Positions 16,816-24,969 of a DNA stretch of 33,634 bases are shown in pieces (positions within the stretch are counted from its first letter, which is position 1; each line of letters begins with the position of its first letter). The notes beneath the pieces are model-generated. The model saw nothing but the letters and a program-made list of their open reading frames with translations, was not told the DNA's origin and did not search any database. The stretch comes from Pseudomonadota bacterium (GTDB lineage Bacteria; Pseudomonadota; Gammaproteobacteria; Steroidobacterales; Steroidobacteraceae). The stretch is taken from NCBI GenBank assembly GCA_016703895.1, contig JADJBE010000017.1, positions 1 through 33,634 on the forward strand, given 5' to 3'. The translations under genes and the position numbers were made by a program.

Positions 16816-18306
16816 ATGAGCGAAGTGCTCTCAACGCCTGTCACGGCACCGCGGCGGCTGACGTTCACCTTTGCCAAGCGCCACGGTGTGTTGGTACGAC
16901 GAGTTACCAACGGTGTCGTCGAGTGCGTCTACAAACCTGCTGCGACGCCATTGGCCATAGCGGAGGCACGTCGTTACCTGCGCATGCCGATGCGGCTCGA
17001 GAAAATTACTGACGGCGAGTTCGACGCACTGCTGCGCAGCACTTACGAAAGCGGCTCGGGCGCCATCGAAGCCGCGTCGGGCCTCGATGAGACCACGGAC
17101 CTCGCGTTTCTCGCCCAGGAACTCCCCGAACAGGCTGATCTCCTCGAGAGCGACGACGATGCGCCGATCATTCGGTTGATCAACGCCGTGCTCACCCAAG
17201 CGGTGAAAGAGAACGCTTCGGATATCCACGTGGAGCCGTTCGAGAACCGGCTGGTCGTGCGCTTTCGTGTCGATGGCATACTGCGCGAAGTGCTGCAGAG
17301 TAAACGGGCGGTCGCGCCGCTGGTCGTCTCGCGCATCAAAGTGATGTCCAAGCTCGATATCGCCGAGAAGCGCTTGCCGCAAGACGGCCGTATTAGCCTC
17401 AGGATCGCCGGCCGCGCGGTCGACGTGCGTGTCTCGACCATTCCCTCGGGACATGGCGAGCGAGTCGTGCTGCGTATTCTCGACAAACAAGCCGGCCGGC
17501 TGGAACTCAACGCGCTCGGTATGGACCCGGTGACCGAGCAGCGCATCAACGAGCTCATTCACAAGCCGCACGGCATTCTGCTGGTGACCGGTCCCACCGG
17601 TTCCGGTAAGACAACCACGTTGTACGCCAGCCTCGAGCGGCTGAACGACAACACGCGCAACATCATGACCGTCGAAGATCCGATCGAGTATTACATCGAC
17701 GGCATCGGTCAGACTCAAGTGAACACCAAGGTCGAAATGACCTTCGCACGCGGGCTGCGCGCGATCCTGCGCCAGGATCCGGACGTGGTGATGGTCGGCG
17801 AAATCCGCGATCTCGAGACTGCGCAGATCGCCGTGCAGGCCTCGCTGACCGGACACCTGGTGCTGTCGACGCTGCACACCAACACGGCAGCCGGCGCGAT
17901 GACGCGGTTGCGCGACATGGGCATCGAACCGTTCCTGTTGTCCTCTAGCCTGGTGGGCGTCGTCGCTCAGCGGCTCGTCCGCACGCTCAACCCGGACACC
18001 AAGCAGGCGTTCGAGGCCGGCGAATACGAACGGCGACTGCTTGGGCTTGGGCCCAAGGACCCGTCGCCGACGCTGTACCGCGCTGGACGCGACCCGACCA
18101 CCGGCTTTCGTGGCCGCACGGGCATCTATGAGCTGATCATCATCGACGATGCGATGCGCACCATGATTCACGACGGCGTAAGCGAGCAGGAGATCGAGCG
18201 CTACGCACGGACGCAGACGCCATCGATTCGCGACGATGGCTTGCGCAAGGTACTCGCGGGCGAGACGACGCTCGAAGAAGTCCTGCGCGTCACGCGCGAA
18301 GATTGA
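16816..18306 (+). CDS. gspE: Type II secretion system ATPase GspE
   Basis: Hexameric cytoplasmic ATPase that powers pseudopilus assembly. The 496 residues have an N-terminal domain (~1-110), then the core: ENASDIHVEP (132-141), RVDGILREVL, Walker A GPTGSGKTT (259-267), the Asp box MTVEDPIEY, Walker B DVVMVGEIRD (323-332) and the His box HLVLSTLHTN. The oddity is that GspE and PilB proteins usually carry a tetracysteine zinc module near residues 390-430. Here the equivalent stretches read LNPDTK (391-396) and GRDPTTGFRGRTG (424-436), with no cysteine. The only Cys in the protein is at residue 37. The downstream GRTGIYEL is intact, so this is loss of the metal site, not truncation. It starts 9 bases after gspD and precedes gspF. 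Confidence 0.95.
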   Translation: MSEVLSTPVTAPRRLTFTFAKRHGVLVRRVTNGVVECVYKPAATPLAIAEARRYLRMPMRLEKITDGEFDALLRSTYESGSGAIEAASGLDETTDLAFLAQELPEQADLLESDDDAPIIRLINAVLTQAVKENASDIHVEPFENRLVVRFRVDGILREVLQSKRAVAPLVVSRIKVMSKLDIAEKRLPQDGRISLRIAGRAVDVRVSTIPSGHGERVVLRILDKQAGRLELNALGMDPVTEQRINELIHKPHGILLVTGPTGSGKTTTLYASLERLNDNTRNIMTVEDPIEYYIDGIGQTQVNTKVEMTFARGLRAILRQDPDVVMVGEIRDLETAQIAVQASLTGHLVLSTLHTNTAAGAMTRLRDMGIEPFLLSSSLVGVVAQRLVRTLNPDTKQAFEAGEYERRLLGLGPKDPSPTLYRAGRDPTTGFRGRTGIYELIIIDDAMRTMIHDGVSEQEIERYARTQTPSIRDDGLRKVLAGETTLEEVLRVTRED

Positions 18307-18321
18307 TACGCTAACGCCACT

Positions 18322-19536
18322 ATGGGTGCGTTCGAATACGTCGCGCTCGATGCCGCCGGCAGCGAGCAAAAAGGTGTGCTCGAAGGCGACACACCGCGCC
18401 ACGTCCGGCAGCTCCTGCGCGAACGCTCACTACTGCCGGTCAGTGTCACTGAGGTAGCCAAGCGCGAGTCGAAGCGGCAGCGCAGCTTTGCCGTGCGACG
18501 CGGCGTCTCCACGGCCGATCTCTCGCTGCTCACCCGGCAGCTCGCCACGCTGGTGCGCGCCGGCCTGCCGCTGGAAGAAGGCCTGCTCGCCGTCTCGCAA
18601 CAAACTGAAAAACCGCGCGTGCAGAGCATTCTGCTGGGCGTGCGCTCCAAGGTGATGGAGGGCCATACGCTGGCCGACGGTCTCGCGGACTTCCCGCGCG
18701 TGTTCCCGGAGATCTACCGCTCCACGGTAGCGGCAGGCGAGCAGTCTGGCCACCTGGACAATGTGCTCGAGCGCCTCGCCGACTACACCGAGAGCCGCGA
18801 GGGCATGCGGCAGAAAATCATCGGTGCGATGCTCTATCCGGTGGTCCTGTCGGTGATTTGTTTCGGCATTGTTTCCATGATGTTGGTGTACGTGGTGCCG
18901 AAAGTCATCGACGTGTTCGAAACCAGCAAAGCGAAATTGCCGCTCGCCACGCGCGTGCTGATCAACACCAGCGATTTCTTGCGCGACTGGGGCATCTATA
19001 TTCTGATCGCGGTCGCCGTCGGTCTCTTTCTCTTCACGCGTTGGCTGCGCTCGCCCGCGGCGCGCAGCCGCTTTCACCGCTTCTTGCTGCGGGTCCCGCT
19101 GTATGGCCGTATCTTGCGTGGCTTCAACACGGCGCGGTTCACCCGCACGTTCAGTATTTTGACTGGCAGCGCGGTGCCGGTACTCGAAGCGATGCGCATC
19201 GCGGGCGACGTCGTCACCAACATGCCGATGCGTAACGCCGTGGCAGAAGCGGCCGCGCGTGTTCGCGAGGGCGCCCCCATCGGCCGCTCACTGGGCGTGA
19301 GCAAGCTCTATCCGCCCATGACCATCCACCTGATCTCCTCCGGCGAGTCGAGCGGTGAGCTCGATTCCATGCTGGAACGCGCCGCACAGAGCCAGGAGCG
19401 CGAACTCGACGGCTTGCTGGCCGCACTCGTGGGGCTGCTTGGCCCCCTGCTCATTATTTTCATGGGCCTGTTCGTAATGGGCATTGTTTTTGCAATGCTG
19501 TTGCCGATCTTCGAGATGAACAACCTGATTCGGTGA
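18322..19536 (+). CDS. gspF: Type II secretion system inner-membrane protein GspF
   Basis: Polytopic platform protein that couples GspE to pseudopilin assembly. The 404 residues contain two T2SSF domains, roughly 70-195 (LLTRQLATLVRAGLPLEEGL, VFPEIYRSTVAAGEQSGHLD) and 270-395 (FTRTFSILTGSAVPVLEAM, MTIHLISSGESSGELDSML). Three membrane helices are visible: about residues 170-195, 217-237 and the C-terminal GPLLIIFMGLFVMGIVFAML. The ending PIFEMNNLI is typical. It is the last gene of the cluster: gspG-K do not follow and must be elsewhere if the system works. It starts 15 bases after gspE. Confidence 0.95.
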   Translation: MGAFEYVALDAAGSEQKGVLEGDTPRHVRQLLRERSLLPVSVTEVAKRESKRQRSFAVRRGVSTADLSLLTRQLATLVRAGLPLEEGLLAVSQQTEKPRVQSILLGVRSKVMEGHTLADGLADFPRVFPEIYRSTVAAGEQSGHLDNVLERLADYTESREGMRQKIIGAMLYPVVLSVICFGIVSMMLVYVVPKVIDVFETSKAKLPLATRVLINTSDFLRDWGIYILIAVAVGLFLFTRWLRSPAARSRFHRFLLRVPLYGRILRGFNTARFTRTFSILTGSAVPVLEAMRIAGDVVTNMPMRNAVAEAAARVREGAPIGRSLGVSKLYPPMTIHLISSGESSGELDSMLERAAQSQERELDGLLAALVGLLGPLLIIFMGLFVMGIVFAMLLPIFEMNNLIR

Positions 19537-19674
19537 GCGCGGTCACGCGCGGTGCGTATCAGTCTGAGAAAGGCGACAAATAGTGCGTACGAAGTGATTG
19601 CGCAACAGGTACAGATCGTTTTATAAAGCGCGCCATGACCACCGCCGCAGGGGCGGCATACAACACCGGTAATC

Positions 19675-19938
19675 ATGAGCGAGAAGCCAGAATCTGACGA
19701 CTTCGACGGCGACGATGACGACGACGACGTGACCAGTGACGGCGGCGACGAGCTGAATGTCGATCGCGCCATCAAGGACCTCGACCTCGCCAAGAAGCGT
19801 GGCACCAAGCTGGGCGACCCGGCATGGCGGCGCCTGGAGCGCCTGCGCGAGGAAAAGCACACGGCGGAACTAACGAGCGACTTCGACGATTACGATATCG
19901 GCGATGGTCGGGGTCGTAAGCATCGACCGTCAGCTTGA
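19675..19938 (+). CDS. Small acidic protein, possibly PA3496 family
   Basis: An 87-residue, strongly charged protein without cysteine or membrane segments. The N-terminal third is almost all Asp and Glu (SDDFDGDDDDDDVTSD). A basic, helical middle (AIKDLDLAKKRGTKLGDPAWRRLERLREEK) follows, then a second acidic patch (DFDDYDIGD). The arrangement recalls the small Pseudomonas PA3496-type proteins described as putative envelope-integrity factors, but I make this match from memory and it is weak. It lies 138 bases after gspF, so it probably has its own promoter, and it converges with the DUF58 gene 10 bases away. Confidence 0.72.
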   Translation: MSEKPESDDFDGDDDDDDVTSDGGDELNVDRAIKDLDLAKKRGTKLGDPAWRRLERLREEKHTAELTSDFDDYDIGDGRGRKHRPSA

Positions 19939-19948
19939 TCGGCTGAGC

Positions 19949-21301
19949 TCACAGCAAGCCCGCCTTCTTGACCGCGTTGTAGCGGTTCACCAGCTCGACC
20001 CCCAGGCGCGGCGGCTCGACATCCACCATCAGCGCGTCGCGCGCTGCGAGGCGCGCAAACGAGAGCCGACGAGCTTCGGCGTACAGATGCGCGCTCGCCA
20101 TGGTGATCGAGGCGTCACGCGAGACCAGCGGTTGCTCGATCACCTCCTGCACGATCTGCTCACGCAGACTCGCCAGCAACACCAGATGGCGCGAGCGCAG
20201 CAGCCGGAGTGCGTCGCCCAGCTCGTTGGCGTCCTCATCGCGGAAATTCGTGACTAACATGACCAGCGCCCGCTTGGGGTGGCGCCGCATGAACTCCTCG
20301 GCCGCAGCCTGATAGTCGGAGTGCGTCGGCGTCGGCTGCACGGCGTAGAGTTCCCCCATCACGGTCTCAACGGTCTGCATGCCCTTGCGCGGCGCCACAA
20401 AGCGGCCCTCGCCCGCCGGCGTCCCAAAAGTCATCGCACCCACCGCATCGCCGCGCTTGAGCGCCACATAGCTCACCAGCATCACCGCATTCAGCACTTG
20501 ATCAAAATGCGTACGGCCACCCGATGTTTCCCGGTCGTCGGCGCGCATCCGGCGGCCGCAATCGATCAGCAACATGACCCGCTGGTCACGCTCATCCTGA
20601 AACTGCCGCACGATCGGCTTTTGCAGCCGCAACGTCGCCTTCCAGTCGATATGCCGGATGGGGTCGCCCGCCTGGTATTCGGCCAACTGTTTGAAGTCGG
20701 TGCCGGCCCCACGCTGGTGATACGTCTTGATGCCAATCTCATTGAGCCGGTGGTTGCCCGTGAGCCAGGCGTAACGCGCCACTTCAGCAAAATCGGGATA
20801 CACACGCCGCTCTTCGGCCGGCCCGAGGGAGGTCTGCAACTCGAGCAACCGCAGGAACGAGCGCAAGCGCACCGCCGCCGGCGAGATGACCACGTCACCG
20901 CGTCGCTCGGCGCGGACGCCATAGGTGAACTGGGTGGTTGTTCCCGCGGCAAGACCGAGCGCAACCGGCAAGTCCTCGCTCTGCAACGACGGATCGATCG
21001 AGTCGAACAGCGTGACCTGCCAGTCACGCGCGCCGGGGTTGATCACCTCGGCCATAATTTCGGTTCGCACGCCGACCGCGAATGCAGCCGGTAGCCGCCG
21101 CGTGAGCGTCAGTCCATCCTGCCGCCAGGCCCGGCGCGTGACGAAGTAGTCGAGGCCAGTGGCGGCCATGAGCGCGGCAGCCAACATCGCCGCGATCACG
21201 CCGACCAAAATGCGCGATAGGTCGAGGACCCAGGCAACGACTGCCAGGATCGCCAAACCAGTCGCCAGCGCAACCAGCAGCCGTGATGGAATCGCCCGCA
21301 T
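19949..21301 (-). CDS. DUF58 domain-containing membrane protein
   Basis: A 450-residue protein with two N-terminal transmembrane helices (residues ~7-50), an extracytoplasmic beta-rich segment (~60-190) and the DUF58 block around 215-255 (EIGIKTYHQRGAGTDFKQL, YQAGDPIRHIDWKATLR). A von Willebrand A-like C-terminal half follows, with VMLLIDCGRRM in MIDAS-like position, DQVLNAVMLVSYVALKRGD and LVMLVTNFRDED. DUF58 proteins usually sit next to MoxR AAA+ ATPases and are thought to be their partners. Here it is the last gene of that cluster, 11 bases after moxR. No enzyme activity can be assigned. Confidence 0.9.
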   Translation of the reverse strand: MRAIPSRLLVALATGLAILAVVAWVLDLSRILVGVIAAMLAAALMAATGLDYFVTRRAWRQDGLTLTRRLPAAFAVGVRTEIMAEVINPGARDWQVTLFDSIDPSLQSEDLPVALGLAAGTTTQFTYGVRAERRGDVVISPAAVRLRSFLRLLELQTSLGPAEERRVYPDFAEVARYAWLTGNHRLNEIGIKTYHQRGAGTDFKQLAEYQAGDPIRHIDWKATLRLQKPIVRQFQDERDQRVMLLIDCGRRMRADDRETSGGRTHFDQVLNAVMLVSYVALKRGDAVGAMTFGTPAGEGRFVAPRKGMQTVETVMGELYAVQPTPTHSDYQAAAEEFMRRHPKRALVMLVTNFRDEDANELGDALRLLRSRHLVLLASLREQIVQEVIEQPLVSRDASITMASAHLYAEARRLSFARLAARDALMVDVEPPRLGVELVNRYNAVKKAGLL

Positions 21302-21312
21302 CTGCGCGCGGG

Positions 21313-22287
21313 TTAAACGCGCGGCGCCGCGACGCTGTCGACGACAGCCGCCAACACGTCAGACGCTTTGCGCCCCTCCATCAAAGCATCCGGCGACAGG
21401 CCGACACGATGACGCAGAGCCGGCAGTGCAATCCGCTTGATGTCATCGGGCGTGACGTAGTCGCGACCATCCATCAACGCAATCGCGCGCGCCGTACGGA
21501 CCAGGGCGATCGCACCGCGCGAACCGGCGCCAATCGCGAGTCCCGGCCACTCACGCGTCGCGCGCACGATCGCCACCGCGTACTCGATCACTTTCTCATC
21601 GACTCGCTGTCGCGCAGCGAGTTGCTGCAGAGTCAGCACCGCGCGTTCGCTCAGACAGGGCTTCACGCCATCGAGCGATAGCTGATCCCCAGTCTGGTTA
21701 GTGGTCACGCGCTGCACGGCCGCCACCTCTTCATCCGCCGGCGGATAGTCGATCAGCACTTTCAACAGGAAACGGTCGAGTTGCGCCTCGGGCAGCGGAT
21801 AGGTGCCTTCCGTTTCAAGCGGATTCTGGGTGGCCAACACCATGAAGGGCTTTGGAAGCGGCAGCGTCTGCCCCTCGAGTGTCACTTGGTACTCTTGCAT
21901 CACCTCGAGCAATGCACTCTGTGTCTTGGCAGGCGCGCGGTTGATCTCGTCCGCCAGCAACGCATTGGTGAAAATCGGGCCACGTATGACGCGCAACTCG
22001 CGCGTCGTGCTGTCCAGCACCGCATGGCCCGTGATGTCCGACGGCATCAGATCAGGCGTGAACTGCACGCGTCCGTAGCGGATCTGCAGCGCCTGCGCCA
22101 TCGCGCGCACCAGCAGTGTCTTGCCGAGTCCGGGGACGCCTTCAATCAAGACGTGGCCCGAGGCGACCAACGTCGCGATGACCTGATCCACGACCGCGGT
22201 CTGTCCAACCAGGGCTTTACCGATCTCGCCGCGCAGCTTTTGCAGCAGGTCCGCGGCTCGGGTGATGTTTGATTGGTCTGCTTCCAT
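21313..22287 (-). CDS. MoxR family AAA+ ATPase
   Basis: A 324-residue AAA+ chaperone-like ATPase. Walker A is GVPGLGKT (50-57), Walker B LLADEINRAP (110-119), sensor 1 ATQNP, and the arginine-finger region EAQLDRFLLK is clear. A C-terminal helical lid follows (GAGSRGAIALVRTARAIALM, VTPDDIKRIALPALRHRV). MoxR proteins act on metal centres or membrane complexes through VWA/DUF58 partners, and the DUF58 gene next door fits. The ATG at 22287 is preceded by AGGAGAG. The frame is open to 22467, but that part overlaps the DUF4350 gene and is not conserved-looking. Confidence 0.93.
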   Translation of the reverse strand: MEADQSNITRAADLLQKLRGEIGKALVGQTAVVDQVIATLVASGHVLIEGVPGLGKTLLVRAMAQALQIRYGRVQFTPDLMPSDITGHAVLDSTTRELRVIRGPIFTNALLADEINRAPAKTQSALLEVMQEYQVTLEGQTLPLPKPFMVLATQNPLETEGTYPLPEAQLDRFLLKVLIDYPPADEEVAAVQRVTTNQTGDQLSLDGVKPCLSERAVLTLQQLAARQRVDEKVIEYAVAIVRATREWPGLAIGAGSRGAIALVRTARAIALMDGRDYVTPDDIKRIALPALRHRVGLSPDALMEGRKASDVLAAVVDSVAAPRV

Positions 22288-22309
22288 TGCTCTCGCTCTC
22301 CTGGGGTGT

Positions 22310-23470
22310 CTATTTTGCCGCCAACAAGCGACGCGTCGCTTCCAGACAGGCAATGCTGGTGGTGAGATCGGCCTTACGCGCCTGTCGCGGCCAGTCGCGC
22401 GCCGTCGCCAGCCGGCCGCGCTCAATGCCGGTGACCGCACTGAGTTGATCGAGTCGCTCCGCCTCACTCATCTTGTGCCAACCGCGGATGCGCCGCTCCG
22501 CCGCGCGCTCGAGTGCCTCGTGGACCGCACCAAACAAGTCGCCAGCGCCATTGGCCCGCAACAGAAACCGTCCGGTACCGCGGATCTGTTCGACCAACGA
22601 GCGGCGCGCGATCGGAGGCGCCGCGAGCGGTGGACCGAACGAGACGACACTGCGCCACAACGCGATCCCGATCGCCAACAAGGCCAGCAACACGGCAGCC
22701 GCGCCATTCTGCCAAATAAGCTCGAGCAGACTCTGCTCGCGGTCGGCCGACAAGAACACCACTTGGTCACCACGCTGCAGCGCCAAGGCACGAACCAGCA
22801 GTCGTGCATGGTCGACGCGTTGCAGCTCACGCCATGTGAAGGGCGTGCCGTCGACCACCGTCACGCTGCCTTCGCCAACTGGCACCCTGACAACCTGCAG
22901 TCCGGACTCATCGGCGAGTCCCCACGAGATACGGTCATCGGCGATAAACCGGCCCGCCGGGTCCATCCCGCACAGTTCCCAATTGCGTGCCTCACCGACG
23001 ATACCGCCGCTGACTTGGGACTCGAAGTCGCGGCAATCGGGCAGCGGCTCCGCCTCATTCTCCTCGTCTTCTTCCTCGTCGTCCGAGTCGTCGGGATATC
23101 GATACTCAAGCCCCGCCCATGTCAGTAGCTCGTCGAAGCCGAACAATGAACTATCCACTACCAACCGACCGCCCGCCTCGACCCAGCGCTCGATCGACTC
23201 GCGACGTGGTGCACTGATCGACCAGTGCCACGCGGTGAGCACCAGGACACCGTCCGCCGGTGGCAAGTCCCCCAGTGATCGGCGCGACATGGACTTCGCG
23301 CCGAGGCTGTTGGTCAGCCGTTCGGCGGCATAAAAGGGATTGAGCGCAGCGTCACCGCCGAGCGGTGTCGGGATTTTTTGTTCCTTCCAGGTTGAGATCG
23401 ATGCCAGATAGCTGCCCAGCAACACCAGCGCCAGCAACACGATCAACGCGATGATGTGACCGCGGATCAT
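22310..23470 (-). CDS. DUF4350 domain-containing membrane protein
   Basis: A 386-residue protein with an N-terminal transmembrane helix (IIALIVLLALVLLGSYLA), the DUF4350 domain (NPFYAAERLTNSLG, VLVLTAWHWSISAPRRESIE, WVEAGGRLVVDSS), a strongly acidic loop near residues 128-142 (DDSDDEEEDEENEAE), a second transmembrane helix (GAAAVLLALLAIGIALW, ~263-279) and a cytoplasmic helical tail. The GTP/ATP-free, glutamine-amidotransferase-like fold suggested for the domain has no known role. Its start overlaps the DUF4129 stop (ATGA), so it is coupled to that gene and to the MoxR/DUF58 pair downstream. Confidence 0.86.
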   Translation of the reverse strand: MIRGHIIALIVLLALVLLGSYLASISTWKEQKIPTPLGGDAALNPFYAAERLTNSLGAKSMSRRSLGDLPPADGVLVLTAWHWSISAPRRESIERWVEAGGRLVVDSSLFGFDELLTWAGLEYRYPDDSDDEEEDEENEAEPLPDCRDFESQVSGGIVGEARNWELCGMDPAGRFIADDRISWGLADESGLQVVRVPVGEGSVTVVDGTPFTWRELQRVDHARLLVRALALQRGDQVVFLSADREQSLLELIWQNGAAAVLLALLAIGIALWRSVVSFGPPLAAPPIARRSLVEQIRGTGRFLLRANGAGDLFGAVHEALERAAERRIRGWHKMSEAERLDQLSAVTGIERGRLATARDWPRQARKADLTTSIACLEATRRLLAAK

Positions 23471-24252
23471 GCCGCCTCCGATGCCGTAGCGCCGCTTGGC
23501 ACGCGGTCCGCTTGCGGCAAGCGATCAAGCGTCGGCGCGAAATCCGCGCACAACGCGTGAACAACTTCGGCGGTCGGCAGCTGACCGCCGTAGACGGACT
23601 GCTGCCAGACGCGAATGAGCTGGGCCACATAGGCGATCCGATCGGCAGGCAGCGCAGCCGCAGCGAGTCGCAGACAATCGCCTTCCGTGCTCGAGTCGCG
23701 AATTCCGACATCGAATACATGTACAAGCCGCGACAACAGACCGCGATACAGCAGTGACAGGCAGGTGCGCTCCGCGCCACGATCCCAGAACTCGCGCGCG
23801 GCGGCGCCGATATCATCCGGCAGACTCTCCGGGCGGATATCGAGACTTTGCACGTGAGTCGGCGCCCAGGCTTTCGCGTCGCGCCGCCAGCGGCGGGTTG
23901 TCAGTGTGAGGCGGACCAGATAGACCACCAGGCCTGCTAGTAGTAAAGCAATGACCAACCAGAACAGCCAGCGAACCGAGCCCGCCAGCCAGGCCAACAA
24001 CTCGCCTAACCACTTCAGGAAGCCGCTGCGCTTGCGCGGTGGTTCTTGCGCAGGTTGATCGAAAGACAGCGTGCGAATGCTGCGTTCTGCAAGCAGATTC
24101 GGATCACGCGCAAGTACTTGCAGCGCCGCCTCGATATCGGCATCCGAGACGGCACGGGGCAAGGACTGCACGCCGTCGGCGGACCATACAGGGAGCGCAC
24201 AGGCAAGGCCTACGAGCAACAGAAGAACTGTCGGCCTAGTTAGCAAACGCAC
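23467..24252 (-). CDS. DUF4129 domain-containing membrane protein
   Basis: A 261-residue membrane protein: signal peptide or anchor (LLTRPTVLLLLVGLACALPV), a periplasmic segment of ~60 residues (DADIEAALQVLARDPNLL), one transmembrane helix (WLFWLVIALLLAGLVVYLVR) and a cytoplasmic DUF4129 domain with REFWDRGAERTCLSLLYRGLL, SSTEGDCLR and the final YGGQLPT block. DUF4129 is otherwise known at the C-terminus of transglutaminase-like membrane proteins; here it is stand-alone. I prefer the GTG at 24252 (AGGAA seven bases upstream) over the TTG at 24270. It overlaps the upstream membrane gene slightly and the DUF4350 start by 4 bases. Confidence 0.85.
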   Translation of the reverse strand: MRLLTRPTVLLLLVGLACALPVWSADGVQSLPRAVSDADIEAALQVLARDPNLLAERSIRTLSFDQPAQEPPRKRSGFLKWLGELLAWLAGSVRWLFWLVIALLLAGLVVYLVRLTLTTRRWRRDAKAWAPTHVQSLDIRPESLPDDIGAAAREFWDRGAERTCLSLLYRGLLSRLVHVFDVGIRDSSTEGDCLRLAAAALPADRIAYVAQLIRVWQQSVYGGQLPTAEVVHALCADFAPTLDRLPQADRVPSGATASEAA

Positions 24253-24969
24253 GGCGAAATTCCTGTTCAATATCCCAGGCTTCGAGCTCCACCCGCCGGT
24301 TCAGATACAAGCCAAAACCGGAGGCGACGTAAAACGGCTCGAGCACTGCTACCACCAGCAAATAGCTGACAGCAAACGAAAACTCGAGCCACGGCACGCG
24401 TGCATCGTCAAACAAGCTGGCTAGTCCAATGTCAGAGCCCGGCGGTGCGAACCACAGTAGCAAGGAGAGCAGCCCCACCGTGATCATCGTCTCGATCAAC
24501 GCAAAGCCGCCCGTCAGCAACGTCGCAATGCCACCACCCCGACGCCGCATCAACTGCAATCGTTGGCGGCGTTCGCCCGCGGCAACCCCTCGAGTTGATA
24601 GACAGGCTGCGTGAACGCGCGGCGAAACGACAATCGACGCAACGTCAATGTCAGCAAGAGTTGCCGCCAGAAGACCAGTCCTCGCGCACGCCAAAGATCA
24701 CGTATCCGCGTGCCCTGGCCAAAACCGGCGCGCGACAAAACAAACAGGATGGTGCGATCGAGCCAGGGCTTGAGCCACCAAATCAGGATACCCGGCAGCC
24801 AATTCGCAATCTCGAACGTTGCCAGACACAGCGCGAACACCGGCAGTGCCACCACCCAATAGCAGCGGTAGACCGAGCGCCATTCCCGTTGGCAGAGTCG
24901 CACGCCGAGATCCGCTGCCTCCCACGGCGAACGCGCCCGCAGCCGGATGGCGAAGGCGTCAACCTGCAC
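24236..24969 (-). pseudogene. Membrane protein of the SpoIIM-DUF4129 cluster (frameshifted)
   Basis: The gene reads in one frame from GTG 24969 (VQVDAFAIRLRARSPWEAAD), through two hydrophobic stretches and GLVFWRQLLLTLTLRRL, to VYQLEGLPR. It then drops out of frame. The remainder is in another frame: GERRQRLQLMRRRGG, two more membrane segments, VAVLEPFYVASGFGLYLNRR and VELEAWDIEQEFRRAF, ending at 24236. The break is at the CCC run 24576-24578 (GGG on the coding strand). One added G joins LPR to GERRQRLQ and gives an uninterrupted 244-residue protein. This unnamed family commonly occupies this place between spoIIM-like and DUF4129 genes. As with rarA, a one-base run contraction suggests a possible sequencing error. 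Confidence 0.82.
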
